Counted from the first letter of the stretch, positions 10,801 through 21,517 are shown. The stretch is DNA of 64,000 nucleotides from Mytilus galloprovincialis (GCF_965363235.1 NC_134843.1:65883865-65947864); one strand, 5' to 3'. The notes: a model not told the origin generated them from the sequence alone. Numbers and translations are program-made.

Positions 10801-12624
10801 GGGTCTATACCTGTTTTTGGTTGACGTTTCTTCCTAAAAATTTCACCAACCCAGTGGTCAGTCCTTGTGTTTTGATATAACTATCATTAATATGTCCATT
10901 TGCTGGAGATTTCAATTTTATAAGATTTTTAATCATTGTCGAATCAATAAGGTTTATCTACGCAAAGCATGTATTTTCTTTGATGTACAATGCATATTTT
11001 TTCAAAAATTTCACGTTTTTGAATGTCATTCAATTTTGTATCTTGTTTGACCTTCAGTGTGAATTTTTGTTTTTGATTTTCTTGATAGAATCTTTTTCAA
11101 GACAGTGTGGAGACCATTTCTTAATGCGCTCAGGTTATCAATTGACTGGTTGGGATTTAATAATCACATCGTACTTGTTATAGACATTCAAACTGTGGGT
11201 TCGCAAAAGATTCTTAACGCATAAATCAAATAATGGTGTACAGTAGCAGAGGACTAAAAAGTAAAATCACAAAGAAACTGAATTCCGAGGAAAATTCAAA
11301 ACGGAAATTCCCTTATCAAATGGCATAATCAAAAGCTCAAACACATGATTCAGTATTATTGCAAACACAAATAAGCGGTTGTCCACACTGTTACGGGAAT
11401 ACTCTATACATTTAGTCTTTTAGTTTTTTTCCCTATTGAGCGCCACTGGTGAGTTAAATGTGACCTACCGAATTAAACTACTTACCGGATTTGTTAACTC
11501 ATAAGCAACACGACCCAGTGGTTATAAACAAACTCATCATAGATCATGAAGATACCAGCACTAAATTTAGTATATACGACAGACGCGCGTTTCGTCTACA
11601 AAAGACTCATCAGTGACGCTCGAATCAAAAAAAGTTGAATAGGCCAAATAAAGTACGAAGTTGAAGAGCATTGAGAACCAAAATTCCTAAAAGTTTTGCC
11701 AAATACAGTTAAGGTAATATATGCCTGAGGTAGAAAAGCCTTAGTATTTCAAAAAAATCAAACATTTTGTACAAAAAAAATTTAACTAGGTAAAACACTA
11801 CATTGTAATTGAACAATCATATTAAGTTTAAGTGCGCTTACATTTTTAACCTGTACAACCGTTGATTTTTGTTTTGTTAAATTTAAATGATATGAATGTT
11901 AACAGTTATATGCATCAGTAAAGTTGATCGCATTATATCGGCACCCTCATAGTTTACTTTTGTTTTAATTACATCTTTAATATTCATTAGCTTTTTGGGT
12001 AACATTTGAAACATTTTTAACGGAAAATTCTTTAAATGAAATACGATTTTGTAAACAATAAAAAAACAATGAGATGAAATTTTGCCTATCGATTGACATG
12101 ATAAAAACTAGATGTTGAAACAGTAGTAGGTTTCGATGAGTTACCAAGCCCAAAAGAGTGAAAGAAGAAGTTACAGTCAATTTCAGTGCAGGCGAACTGT
12201 GAGTCTTCTTGTGTATCACAAGTCAATTTGTTCAGCTTATCAATCTTTGTTTTAAGTTTTATACTTTCAAATTGGCTGAAAAAATCACTGCTGAAATTAA
12301 ATGTTGAAATGTGCATCTTGTGCAATTAAATTGGTATGATTCCATTCAAAAAAGCGACCGTTTTAATAAGATATTTCATCAAGTCTATAGTTTACCCCTC
12401 AATTACAGGGGAATATAATAGAAATGATAAATTTGGAATTTCAAAGTCAATTCATTTAACCATAATAATTGCTGGTTTAATCATAATACAAATTAGCCAA
12501 ACCTTTCAGGTGGCAATGGTTCAAGTCGTCCTGTGAATTGTCGAGTATTTTTGGTAATAAATACAGGTGTCCGTTTCATGTTTTCCAATACACGCTCAGC
12601 AGATTCAGATAATTTTTTCGTAAA
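4555..12624 (-). CDS. Multi-exon gene, possible ZU5-like protein (partial)
   Basis: Six minus-strand exons join with consistent codon phase: 12,624-12,503; 12,290-12,145; 10,240-10,192; 9,486-8,793; 7,511-7,332; 4,826-4,555. Each is bounded by AG and GT, and together they give 487 codons open at both ends. The N-terminal part is charged and unrecognised. The 694-nt exon begins with a Ser/Asp/Glu-rich low-complexity linker holding a 12-residue tandem duplication (ALSDEDDxMQDF), followed by a beta-rich region. The last two exons read 'CGLTLNTGTDGKYVMHIPP…ITYQ', then 'KTPIYLSFPLPEF'. That order of a GG/L-type strand, an IPP-type turn and a late 'P-x-x-L-S-x-P' strand is reminiscent of ZU5 domains (UNC5, PIDD and ankyrin family). 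The ZU5 match is by eye and weak. The real start (5' of 12,624) and the terminus were not found. Decayed relatives of the first two exons lie at 15.4-18.6 kb. Confidence 0.7.
5190..5295 (+). repeat. Dispersed mussel repeat, family R3
   Basis: Carries 'gaagacccattgtggccttc' and 'gctgctttgacacattcc'. It recurs at 50,165-50,280 (same strand). It recurs reversed at 15,750-15,860, 36,235-36,335, 43,070-43,150 and, in short form, 57,565-57,615. It lies inside an intron of the ZU5-like gene here. Confidence 0.75.
5672..5860 (+). repeat. Dispersed mussel repeat, family R2 (plus orientation)
   Basis: Reverse-complement relative of 3,030-3,235, ending in 'ctcattagcactcataccat'. Its 3' end is part of the 130-bp perfect inverted repeat that follows. 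Confidence 0.65.
5811..6093. repeat. Perfect inverted repeat, 130-bp arms, 23-nt loop
   Basis: The left arm 5,811-5,940 and right arm 5,964-6,093 are exact reverse complements over all 130 bases as read here. A further direct, slightly diverged copy of the arm core (about 70 bp, from 'ttacctttccacgtcag') follows at 6,094-6,165. The arms include the 3' end of an R2 repeat, so the structure post-dates that insertion. It sits in an intron of the minus-strand gene. Confidence 0.95.
6229..6500 (-). mobile_element. tRNA-derived SINE
   Basis: On the minus strand a pol III promoter is visible: an A-box-like 'tggtctagcggga' (6,488-6,477) and a B-box 'ggttcgaatcc' (6,429-6,419), about 50 nt apart. A unique body follows, ending near 6,229. 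This is the layout of a tRNA-headed SINE; the exact source tRNA is unclear. It is intronic within the ZU5-like gene. Confidence 0.75.
6880..7025 (+). repeat. Dispersed mussel repeat, family R4
   Basis: Marked by 'tctcactgatgagtcttttg' and 'gacgaaacgcgcgtctggcg'. Reversed copy at 11,525-11,745, and another plus copy at 13,500-13,690. Class unknown. Confidence 0.7.
7332..7511 (-). CDS. Exon encoding first half of ZU5-like region
   Basis: The acceptor 'ttattgcag' and donor 'atatcag|gtagtt' enclose exactly 60 codons at phase 0 on both sides. It includes 'CGLTLNTGTDGKYVMHIPP', the part most like the IPxG-type strand-turn of ZU5 domains. Confidence 0.75.
7520..8780. other. Intron sequence without further recognised features
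   Basis: AT-rich intron between the 8,793 and 7,511 exon borders. No RNA gene, tandem repeat or TIR element recognised. Confidence 0.5.
8793..9486 (-). CDS. Large exon with acidic linker, ZU5-like gene
   Basis: The acceptor 'tttaattcag' and donor 'ttggag|gtattc' frame 694 nt, open throughout. The first 70 residues are acidic and serine-rich, with two tandem 12-residue units carrying SDEDD; at DNA level this is a 36-bp duplication near 9,287-9,350. The remainder (e.g. 'FVVAFSVGVGKDSNWKEAEA') looks like a folded beta-rich region. It ends at phase 0. Confidence 0.8.
9740..9960 (-). repeat. Dispersed mussel repeat, family R5
   Basis: Fragments such as 'aacaacaaacagtacacaaa' and 'acgccacaatcttgg' recur, diverged, at 24,055-24,200, 51,800-52,030, 52,310-52,440 and, reversed, at 31,180-31,310 and 52,910-53,100. 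No coding potential. Confidence 0.6.
10192..10240 (-). CDS. Micro-exon (49 nt) of the ZU5-like gene
   Basis: It is bounded by 'cgacctacag' and 'actcaag|gtaagg', a strong donor. It starts at phase 1 and ends at phase 2, which is exactly what is needed to bridge the 12,145 exon (ending phase 1) and the 9,486 exon (needing two preceding bases). It encodes 'CKTSSLIHDFGTTYS'. The phase fit is the main evidence, because the exon is short. Confidence 0.65.
10480..10720 (+). repeat. Dispersed mussel repeat, family R6
   Basis: Contains 'ccaagtcaggaatatcacag' and 'gagcttttgattttgcg'. Related copies lie at 28,000-28,260 (plus), 11,250-11,345 (minus) and 29,820-29,890 (minus). Confidence 0.65.
11525..11745 (-). 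repeat. Dispersed mussel repeat, family R4 (minus)
   Basis: Reverse complement of the 6,880 copy, with 'agacgcgcgtttcgtctac'. Intronic. Confidence 0.7.
12145..12290 (-). CDS. Exon 2 seen of the ZU5-like gene
   Basis: The acceptor 'ttaatttcag' and donor 'gggcttg|gtaact' frame 146 nt that continue the reading frame of the preceding exon and end one base into a codon. The peptide includes 'FFSQFESIKLKTKIDKLNKL'. A degraded copy lies at 16,045-16,390. Confidence 0.7.
12503..12624 (-). CDS. Exon 1 seen of the ZU5-like gene
   Basis: Preceded by 'cgtttcag' and followed by a GT donor ('cctgaaag|gtttgg'). It encodes 40 codons plus two bases, including 'ERVLENMKRTPVFITKNTR'. The two leftover bases (AG) join C of the next exon to give Ser. 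A disabled relative of this exon lies at about 18,335-18,475, and a shorter one at 22,332-22,420. Confidence 0.7.
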
Positions 12625-12792
12625 CTGAAACGAAAGTAAACATTAGATTTCAAATGTAATACTCTATACCAATTATTTCTTTTGTAGGTTAAAATGGTTT
12701 TTAATCCTTTATGACTTCAAGTGCATAAATATCTGCGAACTGTACTAGGTGATTATTAAATAAGAAATAGTGCACAATCAATATGATATTAT

Positions 12793-12929
12793 AAGATTGG
12801 ACTCATATTTTGACAGTTAGGTTGACAGTAATATTTGTGTTATACTTCTTGTAAACTTTTGTATAATAAATCTTGTTAAATTTTATATCGATTTGTGTCT
12901 TTTGTTGGCCACAATTAATTTAAAGGTGA
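12793..12929 (+). repeat. 137-bp direct repeat, copy 1
   Basis: Nearly identical (one difference seen) to 13,788-13,924. The paralogous locus at 18.6 kb lacks it, so it is an insertion upstream of the first seen exon of the ZU5-like gene. It carries 'ataataaatc' and 'tttgttggccacaatt'. Confidence 0.85.
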
Positions 12930-13499
12930 CATTTTTTGGATATATTTAAATATGGCGACTAATAAAAAAGCAATTCATCTCACTGGCCTTTTTCAATGAT
13001 TTTCTTTTACCTAATATAAACCTTGTTAACTTATGATATTGTAACTATTATATTTATTTATGTTGGTGTAATTTCTGTTAAGTTGCCTGATAGTTGTTTA
13101 CATAATAATCTTAGAACTGTGCGTTTAGAAATTACTGGAACAATCACAGATACTAATGGAATGAGTGTAGCTCTCCATTCAACTTACATAACGATTCCAA
13201 AATGATCCTAAGAAAAGATGCGTTGTTTAAACTTCTACATTTTTCCAGAAACTTCCGTTATAGTTTTCTAGGACTTTCCATTTATAGAATGTTCTAGAGT
13301 TTTCCGTGACAACTATATTTATACAGACACTGAAGTTAAACTTTTAGATTTAGACATCGATAGACATTAGTATTCACAGCATTTGAATTGACACTTTAGT
13401 TAAATAATTGGTATCCCCAGCCCAGTAGTCAACACTTCGGTAATGTTTATACATTTCCTGTTTACAAAACTTTGGATGTTTCGAAAAACTAAGGATTCT

Positions 13500-13690
13500 C
13501 TTATCCCAGGCATAGATTATCTTTAATAGCCGTACTTGGCACATCTTTTTGGACTTTTAGATCCTCAATGCTCTTCAACTTGTACTTGTTTGGCTTTATA
13601 AATATTTTGTTATGAGCGTCATTGATGAGTCTTATGTAGACGAAATGCGCGTATGGCGTACTAAATTATAATCCTGGTACCTTAGATAAC
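13500..13690 (+). repeat. Dispersed mussel repeat, family R4
   Basis: Diverged copy with 'gatgagtcttatgtagacga'. It lies between the two 137-bp direct repeats. Confidence 0.6.
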
Positions 13691-13787
13691 TAATTCTACA
13701 AACAACATCATACTGGAATGTGACCTTAGTAGTGAACGTAATATTCAGATTGGATTCCGAGAAGATTCCAGATACAGATAAAGATAA

Positions 13788-13924
13788 AAGATTGGACTTA
13801 TATTTTGACAGTTAGGTTGACAGTAATATTTGTGTTATACTTCTTGTAAACTTTTGTATAATAAATCTTGTTAAATTTTATATCGATTTGTGTCTTTTGT
13901 TGGCCACAATTAATTTAAAGGTGA
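13788..13924 (+). repeat. 137-bp direct repeat, copy 2
   Basis: Partner of 12,793-12,929, with 995 bp between starts. No clear target duplication flanks the pair, so it may be two insertions of one small family or a terminal-repeat element. Confidence 0.85.
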
Positions 13925-14640
13925 TTTCTGACCGTAACAACCTTGATATGAAGTTTTATATTAACAAAAAAGCAGATGCAAGTTCCTGTTCTAGAACCAT
14001 ATACATTTACCACTATTTAAGACACCAACTTATCATACGTAAATCAATTAGATAATATGATTAACAAGGCAGAGAGAATGGAAAGTAAGTAAATTGAACA
14101 AAACCCTCCTTTGTTGTTGTATAGAACTTCAAGAAAGCATTATTAACATCAAGAATTAACAACCATAAGGTTCATACAGATTCATTCGCAGTCAAATTAT
14201 GCTTCAAATTGGAAAATTGGAAAACAACATTTCGTTATTGATAATGAGCAGATGGTGCAATGTTTAAACCATGTTTCTGTATACCATTGTATCATTAAAG
14301 GTTTTCTCAGAATAAATATATGTTTACATATAATGTAAGTGAATGGAAGTAAAAGAAATTTGAGTACATGGTTAAATTAAACAATGGAGGGTTGTGATTG
14401 ATTTGGGGGATTATTGGCCGTGCTGTTTTGTAATTAGTTGTCAGAAAGGGGTCAAAGGCAGATATTTTTTTTGGTTTTAGGACAATAAAATGAGTATCTG
14501 AAATAATGATTTGGTCAATATTTTAGCAAAAGGTAACACACCACAGTAGGAAGGTTGGGATTCATTATTTTTGTTGTTGTTATAGCTGTAAAAGAATCAG
14601 GGGCAAAAATAGTCTATCAGTTTTCTCGTTTGAATTGTTT
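13925..14640. other. AT-rich stretch without recognisable gene
   Basis: No supported ORF, exon or TIR. A fragment near 14,560 ('aggaaggttgggattcatt') resembles the tandem units of the 59.5-kb element. Confidence 0.4.
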
Positions 14641-14649
14641 TACATTGTC

Positions 14650-14795
14650 TTATCGGGGCCTTTTATAGCTGACTATGCGGTATGGGCTTTGCTCATTGTT
14701 GAAGGCTGTACGGTGACCTATAGTTGTTATTGTGTCATTTTGGTCTCTTGTGGATAGTTGTCTCATTGGCAATCATACCACATCTTCTTTTTTTA
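14650..14795 (+). repeat. Dispersed mussel repeat, family R1
   Basis: Near-identical to 60-215, starting at 'tcggggccttttatagctga'. Confidence 0.8.
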
Positions 14796-16904
14796 TATTA
14801 AGAAAATATATTTTGTTTCAGGTTCACAGACAATAACTTGAGTATATTTATGTGGATCTCTATACTAAATTTCAGCACAGGGTCCAATACCACAATAGGG
14901 ATGTTAGCATTTTATTTTTGGGGTTATAATAGGAGTATCGTTGGTAAAGTTATCGTATTTGTTGATAACAGATCTGCAACAAATCGTTTGATTGTGGTTT
15001 TCTTTCACGTAGTATTTGTGGTATTAAGATACAGCATTGAATTGAATTCATAAAATTTCAGAATCAATACGGTTATAGAATAGTTGCTTTAAATGTGTTT
15101 CGACGCAAAATTATATTGAATATTTTACTTTGCTGCCACAAGAATATTACAATAAATCGTAACACTAAAAACTAATGATTGCCATGCTACATCAAATAAC
15201 AGTATTTTTGTTGGTAAGTCATTAACTTCAATGTCAGTTTTTCAAAACTATAACTTTTTATCAACCCATTAACCATAGGTTCTCATTTTAAAAAAATGAC
15301 GTCAGGGGGACCCGTAAACACATTTCAAATTTATCATATTAATCATATTACCTTTTTTTCAATTATCGATCAAATTATGAATATTTAAGGTAGTTTTCAA
15401 AAACGAAAGTTTAAATCCCAAATATAAGAATTTAGATAACTTTACCCTTATTAAAAGCTACATTTTAATTGAACAATCAATTTCAGTTTATGTGGGCTTA
15501 CATTTTTTAACCTCTATTACCGTGGATTTTAGTTTCATTTAGTTCTGAGAAGGTATCAATGTTTTCGCTATAGGTATAAGATAAGAAGACGCGGTATGAA
15601 TGCCAATGCTACATTTACATTTATCCACCAAAGTTGAAATGAAACGAATGTAAGCAGTTATATGCAACAGTAAAGTTTATAGCATCATATCGACACCTTC
15701 ATATTTTACTTTTGTTTTAATTGTATTTTTGATATTCAATATAAAATTGAGACTGAAATGGGGAATATGTCAAAGAGAGGACAACCTGACCATAGAACAG
15801 ACAATAGTCGAAGGCCACCAATGGGTCTTCAACGTATCGAGAAAATCTCACACCCTAGCTAGTACCTAGATAAAATAGTGTACTTGTTTAGTGAAAATAG
15901 TCACACTAAACTCTTAAAATAAAAACTGTTCGGTGATATTCTCGAAACATTTTCAAAAGAAAAATCATGGTTATAAAATATATGATAACAATTTAAGACA
16001 TGAAGTGAAAATTGAAACATATCAAATATTTATGATAATAATCAGATGTTGAAACATTAGTATGTTTCGGTTAGTTTCCTAGCGACAAAAACTATGAAAG
16101 TAGAAATGAAAGTCGATAATCCTGCTGGCGAACTGTTATTCTTCCGGTGTATTACTAGCCCAAAAGCCACTACTTTCAAATGATACTTGCATGAAAATAC
16201 GGAACCGACAGTATTTTACTTTTAATTTGCTTTTATAAGTTTCATCAAAAAACGTTTTAGATTAAAAAATGTGTCTCCATCATGCATTGCTTTGTTTCTT
16301 TGTCCGGCTTTGAAGATAAACTTTTGGTCCTTTGTACGGCTTATCAACCTTTGTTTTAGGTTTCACTTTTTCAGATTGGCCTAAAAAGCATGTTTGTCAA
16401 GGCCTTTCTACATTAATGTTTGTATATAGTAAGTTCTTTTGCTTCATAGGATAAAGCAATTTAGACGCCAATTGTCCTTTTTTCTAAGTCCCATGTATGT
16501 AATTCTGGCTAATACTTATTTATAATTCCACACTGTCAGGCAATATTGACATAATCAGATACAAATGGAATTTGGCTGTTCAGAAGAACCAATGATCAGT
16601 GTTTGTACATGCTATAACTTTTACATTGAAACTTGAATTACGAACGTTTATGGAAATAATTATAAGTGCCATCTTCGACTAAAATTGCTGGATACATTCC
16701 TTTTCCAAACAGAGATTGTACTAGAGGTCAAGTATGCGATGTTATGACCTCTTCTCACTAATATGATTAAATCCAAGAAAAATTTAAGACGTATTTACGA
16801 GCTGGTGGTATAGCACGACTTACAGTATCTATTCCTAGATTGAAAAGGGTTAACAAAAGACTTCAATTTCGTAAGAAATATTCCAATGCATGTCCGAAAA
16901 TATC

Positions 16905-17355
16905 TTTTTCAGAAATAGTCACGTTGTTGTACCTCATCAAGTAATGTGATAACCACAAAGAATGAAAGGACCACATCAAATACTGAACCGAACTCATCAT
17001 GTAGTGTACAAACATCATTACGTAATGTTTAAGCCAAATAAAGAATTGGCAAATCATCATTACGAAATAACAAAATCACATCATGTAATGAAACAACTAC
17101 ATTACGTTAAGTCAAATACACATCAAGTAATATTAAAACAAAATTTCCTAATGAAACAACTACAGTAAATAATGTTGAAACCACATCGAGTAATAAAATA
17201 AAACATAGCAAGAAACAACAAAAACATACCAAGTCAATACTATTCCATATTGAGTTATATCAAACCATCATTACGTCATGTCAAAACCATATTATGTAAA
17301 GACAAAATATCATCAAGTTATAATACAAACAGCATAACGTAATATCAGAGTTCCA
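16905..17355. repeat. Degenerate tandem array built on CATCA-GTAATG
   Basis: About sixteen loosely spaced copies of a roughly 25-30 bp unit of the form 'accacatcaagtaatgt', often with the palindromic core 'catcattacgtaatg'. The units are diverged, indicating an old minisatellite. ORFs crossing it are by-products of the repeat. Confidence 0.65.
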
Positions 17356-18328
17356 CACTAGACAGCTGTGGTGTTCCATATTATCATGTTCAACTTAATA
17401 ATGTCACAAATCAACAACCGCTTCATAAAGGTGTCTTTTTGCGAAAGAAACGCGCGCCTGTTGTCAATTAGAGAGAGAGTAATATGAAATCCTTATCCTA
17501 TCTCAAAAGAGTTTTACTTGTACTGACCGTTTATCAATAATTTGTACGGATAATATTTAAATTCAAATTTTGTTTGAACCAGTGTGACGTGCACGTCCTC
17601 TGGAGCGTCCTTTGTTGATACCTTATATGTTCAAGAACATGAACGTCAATGAACAACAGTTGAAAGACAGAAGGGTGTTTGTACATTATGTCAAGGTCAA
17701 AATCGTACATAGTTAATAAAAGTTATCAATAAATTTCTATTGTTTTGTCGATTTCTCTTTTTCACTCTATGAAATGCTTTACTGCACTTTGGTGCATTTG
17801 TATGCCAGCAAGGAAATACACTGTTGATTTTGACGACCCATTCCAGCATCTTAATAGTCTAAACATATATACATTATTTGCATAAATATCAGATTTCTGA
17901 TCTGCAAAACTCGTATGTGTTGGTATTTGCTTTATTTTACCTGTCTTTAATACGACAATTGTTATATTTAAGTGTAACCAATAACGTCAAGTTGCATTGT
18001 CATCCAAGCGGTTTTATTATACTAAATTTTCCTTTTTTTCAATATGAAAAATATGTACATGTACGATCCTGTGCCTGGTCGTCTGCAATCATAACGCTCA
18101 CTTCCTTTCAAAGTAAAAATATTGACGATATTGTCTTGATTTTTGTGAAAATCAAAGTACAAAGGCTGAAAAATGCAGTTGATACGTTATTGAAAAGCTT
18201 GCATTTGTAGGTAGAAGAAAGTGACACCTTTTAAAACAAAGAAACTGCAGAAATGATAGATTCAATATTTCAAAAGCCGATCAGTTTATCTATAATATTT
18301 ACTTGTTTAATTATAATACAAGTTTGCC
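17356..18328. other. Stretch without recognised gene
   Basis: Part of the block interrupting the duplicated locus. A 110-codon plus-strand ORF at 17,878-18,210 lacks any family-like motif and was not accepted. Confidence 0.4.
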
Positions 18329-18780
18329 AAACCTTTCAGATGACAATTTCTCAAGCCTTGAATTTCCTTTGGATAATATGGTACTTTAATTTCTGGTAAT
18401 AAATCCAGGTGTCCGTTTCATGTTTTCCAATACACATAATCATAGATTTGTTTTGTCGTAATCAGAAACGAAAGTAAACTATCAGATTTTAGATGTAATA
18501 CTCGGTACAAATTTATTTCTCTTGTATGTTAAAATGATTTTAAATACTTTATGAGTTCAAGTGCGTAAATATCTGCGATGTTTACTATGTGTGATTGTTG
18601 AATAAGAAATAGTATAACCAAAATGTAGATTTAAATGCCCATTCAAATTAACATCTTTCATACATATTTGAATATAGGCGAGTGACTTATTTCAAAAAGA
18701 CGCTTAGTTAACGACTTTAATGCACCCACCTAACACACGGCTGTATTATATATCATTCGAAAGCTGATAATCTGTACTAT
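18329..18780 (+). repeat. Long direct repeat left of the LINE
   Basis: Matches 22,332-22,709 almost base for base, apart from a 74-nt segment present only here. It includes the dead exon-1 relative and, from 18,677, the outer part of the left TIR of the 5.15-kb element. It stops exactly where the LINE 3' tail begins. Confidence 0.9.
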
Positions 18781-19022
18781 AAATGAATGAATGAATGAAT
18801 CTTTATATCTTCCATGTATATGAAGATTTTGCATACAAAAAGAAAACAAGCAATTATTTACACAATCAACAAAATATCATACATTATGAGATGAATACAT
18901 ATGAAAAAAAGAAAGAAAAAAAAAACACACACACACACAAAAAACAACATTTTAGATAAACACACAATGCACAGATTCTAGTATAAATAGCAGAAACACA
19001 ATGTTTTTCAACCAATGTCTAT

Positions 19023-19691
19023 TCAAAATTCAAAATTAAACCTATTTACAAATAATACATGTCTGAATTTTGTAAACATTGGGTAAATATGTTTTGCTAC
19101 GTAATACATCATTCTAGACCAAACTATAGGATCGAGATCGTATACAGTATTATCAACAGCTCCCAATAGTACTTCAATAAGGTCATCATCGTCTAAATTG
19201 AAAATATCCACGGACTTTTGAATGGGAAGTTCATCCACAATTTTATAGAACATGACATTTCTTTCGGTTAGTAGAACATGACACTCCATTATTAGATGTT
19301 TAACGATATCAAAAGATTGTTTGTTACATAAAGTACATGTAGCTTTCTTAATGGCTGCCGATTCTAAAGCTACAAGTACTAACAGTTCGAGTTTTGTATC
19401 TGGATATAAAACTGTCAACCAAATAAGTCTATGTTAACAGAGGGTAGGATGAATTTTGGAATACCGTTTGAGTTCATTTCTATTTTCTAAATTACTTTTC
19501 CATCTGTTCTCTTCATAAATTTCAATAGACTGACGGACAATTTTCGACCAAAGCACTTTTTCTGGTATGTAATCCTCATTTACATAAGTTTCAAGGAAGG
19601 AAAATAGATCGTATTTAACAAGAGTTGTTATAAGATTATATGTTATAGAGTGTTCGGCATTTTCATCCAGTATAAATTGACTGATGCACAT
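19023..19691 (-). pseudogene. LINE C-terminal region, broken
   Basis: Two frames (19,691-19,434 and 19,418-19,023) continue the LINE protein. The second holds 'CTLCNKQSFDIVKHLIMECH', a C-x2-C…H…C pattern as in the zinc-binding tail of many LINE RT proteins. At least one stop or frameshift separates them. Confidence 0.75.
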
Positions 19692-21478
19692 GTTGAACAG
19701 TTTTTATGAGTTGTGCCAGATTTACTCCTACATAATCGCCCAAAGAATAAAAGTTTGAATTTGTCGATTACAGCTTCTAATGACCATAGACCAAGGTTAC
19801 TTGTAGTTGAGTCCGTTGGTGAATATTTGTCCATGCATTGTATATACCGCGCAGCATATCGTTGTGTTCTTTCTAAAAGTTCTGTTTCAGATTTTGAGAG
19901 TTGTCCCCATACTTCGCAAGAGTACAATGCTGTAGGAAGAACAAATCGTTTCCATATTAACGTGTTTGTAATCGGTGTAAGGCCTTTTGGGTTTACTCCA
20001 GCACTATACAATGAGTGTAGATTTTTCTTTAATTTCTTCGCCGCCTTTTTTGTCCTTTCAAACGTTTTATTATTGTTAGTTATCAATGTACCAGCATAAA
20101 TTGTATCAGTTTTACACGCTATTGTTGTATTGCCAAGCTTAATGTCAACATCTGTATTATTATTATTAAAAGTCAAGACACAACTTTTTGTTCCGTTATA
20201 TTTAAGTCTCCATTTACACGCATAAGTTTGAACACAGTCGAGAAGACCTTGTAGACCTTTTTGTGAAGCACTTAGAAGGGTTGTGTCGTCCGCAAGAAGA
20301 ATGGTAGGAATGTTCAAATAACCAATTCGTATTCCACAATTTGTCGAAATCAGCTGCAATATTAAGTCATTAATGTACAAAGAAAATAGCCAAGATGAGA
20401 GTACTCTCCCTTGCCCTACACCCTGCGAAATGGAGAAATTGTCACTAGTGAGTCCATTATATTGCACATGTGCACTAGCAGATTTGTAAGACATAAAAAG
20501 AATGTTCCATAGTTTACCAGTTACACCGATTTCTTTCAATTTCAGAATAAGTTCGTCGTGCCAGATCTTATCAAATGCTTTCTCATTATCTAGAAAACCA
20601 ACATAAAGTTTAGATTTACTTTTCAAAAACACGTTAATACATTCTTTGAGTGTGTATAAAGCGGGGATAGAACCATGTTCAGGAACAAATCCAAACTGCA
20701 AAGGATCAGGAAAAGTCTTGTCTAGTGCGGTAAGCATTTTATTTATTCGATGAAGGACTGTTTTGCCATGTAATTTTCCAAATACGGATGTTAGGACAAT
20801 AGCTCTGTAACTGTTCGGATTACTCTTGTCTTTTTTATTTCCTTTATATAACGGAATAATTATGCCATATCGATATAATAATGGTACATATTCGCATTTA
20901 AGTATAATATTAAAAATATAACAAATCCATTTCAACAAGGTATTACCACCGTATATTATATGTTCATTGCATACATAGTCCGGGCCTGGCGCCTTACCAC
21001 GTTTTAAAGTTTTAATTTGCTCATATATTTCATCATCAGTGTAGGGCACATCGAAAAAAGCATTAAACGGTTTTCTACTTTGACTGCTATAATCACGAAT
21101 TTTTTCTGTGACATCCATATAAAAAGATTGATCAAAATTGTCATTTTCATTTTCATTAGGAGTATACAAATCACTAAAATAGGTACTCCACAACTTGCAA
21201 ATATCACCGTTGTTAGTAGCTGAATTTCCATCATAATTCAAACAAGTTGCAGGCGATTTTTGTTGTCTATGCTTTCGCACAACACGATAAAATTGTCCTA
21301 TGTCCATTTCAGCTGTTTTTTGCACATCAGCAAATTTTTCAGATTCCGATAATCTCTGCATTACGTTTGTGTTTTCGAAATTCTCTTTTCTTATTTTTAT
21401 ACTGATTATAAAAAATATTGTCATTGTTACGTACTTTTCCCGTTGACAGCCACGTTTTTCGAGCTTGTCGTTGCTCAT
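19643..21478 (-). pseudogene. LINE reverse transcriptase
   Basis: A 611-codon open frame with the ordered RT motifs: 'KRGKAPGPDYV', 'YRAIVLTSVFGKL', 'VGFLDNEKAFDKIWH', 'SQGVGQGRVLSSWLF' and the catalytic 'LLADDTTLL' (the usual FADD with L for F). After the palm and thumb comes the usual 'LPTALYSCEVWG' region. The frame then shifts, so the C-terminus continues in other frames at 19,434 and 19,023. The RT core itself is uninterrupted, suggesting a fairly young copy, but with endonuclease and 5' end damaged it is inactive. Confidence 0.9.
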
Positions 21479-21517
21479 TATGATAATAGTCTAAGCTGTT
21501 ACTTTTCCAGTACGGTT

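Larger units (their letters stand above)
15450..18640 (-). pseudogene. Decayed duplicate of exons 1-2 of the ZU5-like gene
   Basis: The stretch 11,790-12,790 is matched here in the same order: intron-like sequence at 15,450-15,740, an exon-2 relative at 16,045-16,390, and an exon-1 relative at 18,335-18,475. It is interrupted by an R3 repeat and by a 1.8-kb block at about 16,440-18,290. The exon-1 relative has lost the open frame and the exon-2 relative has lost its donor. This looks like a dead partial segmental duplication. Confidence 0.65.

Noticed and set aside
13023-13205. 60-codon plus-strand ORF with 'RTVRLEITGTITDTNG'
   Set aside because: The composition looks somewhat protein-like, but there are no splice signals, partner exons or recognisable family; too short to support.
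16905-17355. CRISPR-like array
   Set aside because: Units are degenerate and contiguous, without conserved repeats separated by unique spacers, and the DNA is eukaryotic.
17878-18210. 110-codon plus-strand ORF
   Set aside because: Hydrophobic and lysine-rich mixture without motifs, no flanking splice sites; lies in sequence interrupting a decayed duplicate.
19713-20099. 128-codon plus-strand ORF
   Set aside because: Exactly antisense to the LINE reverse transcriptase.
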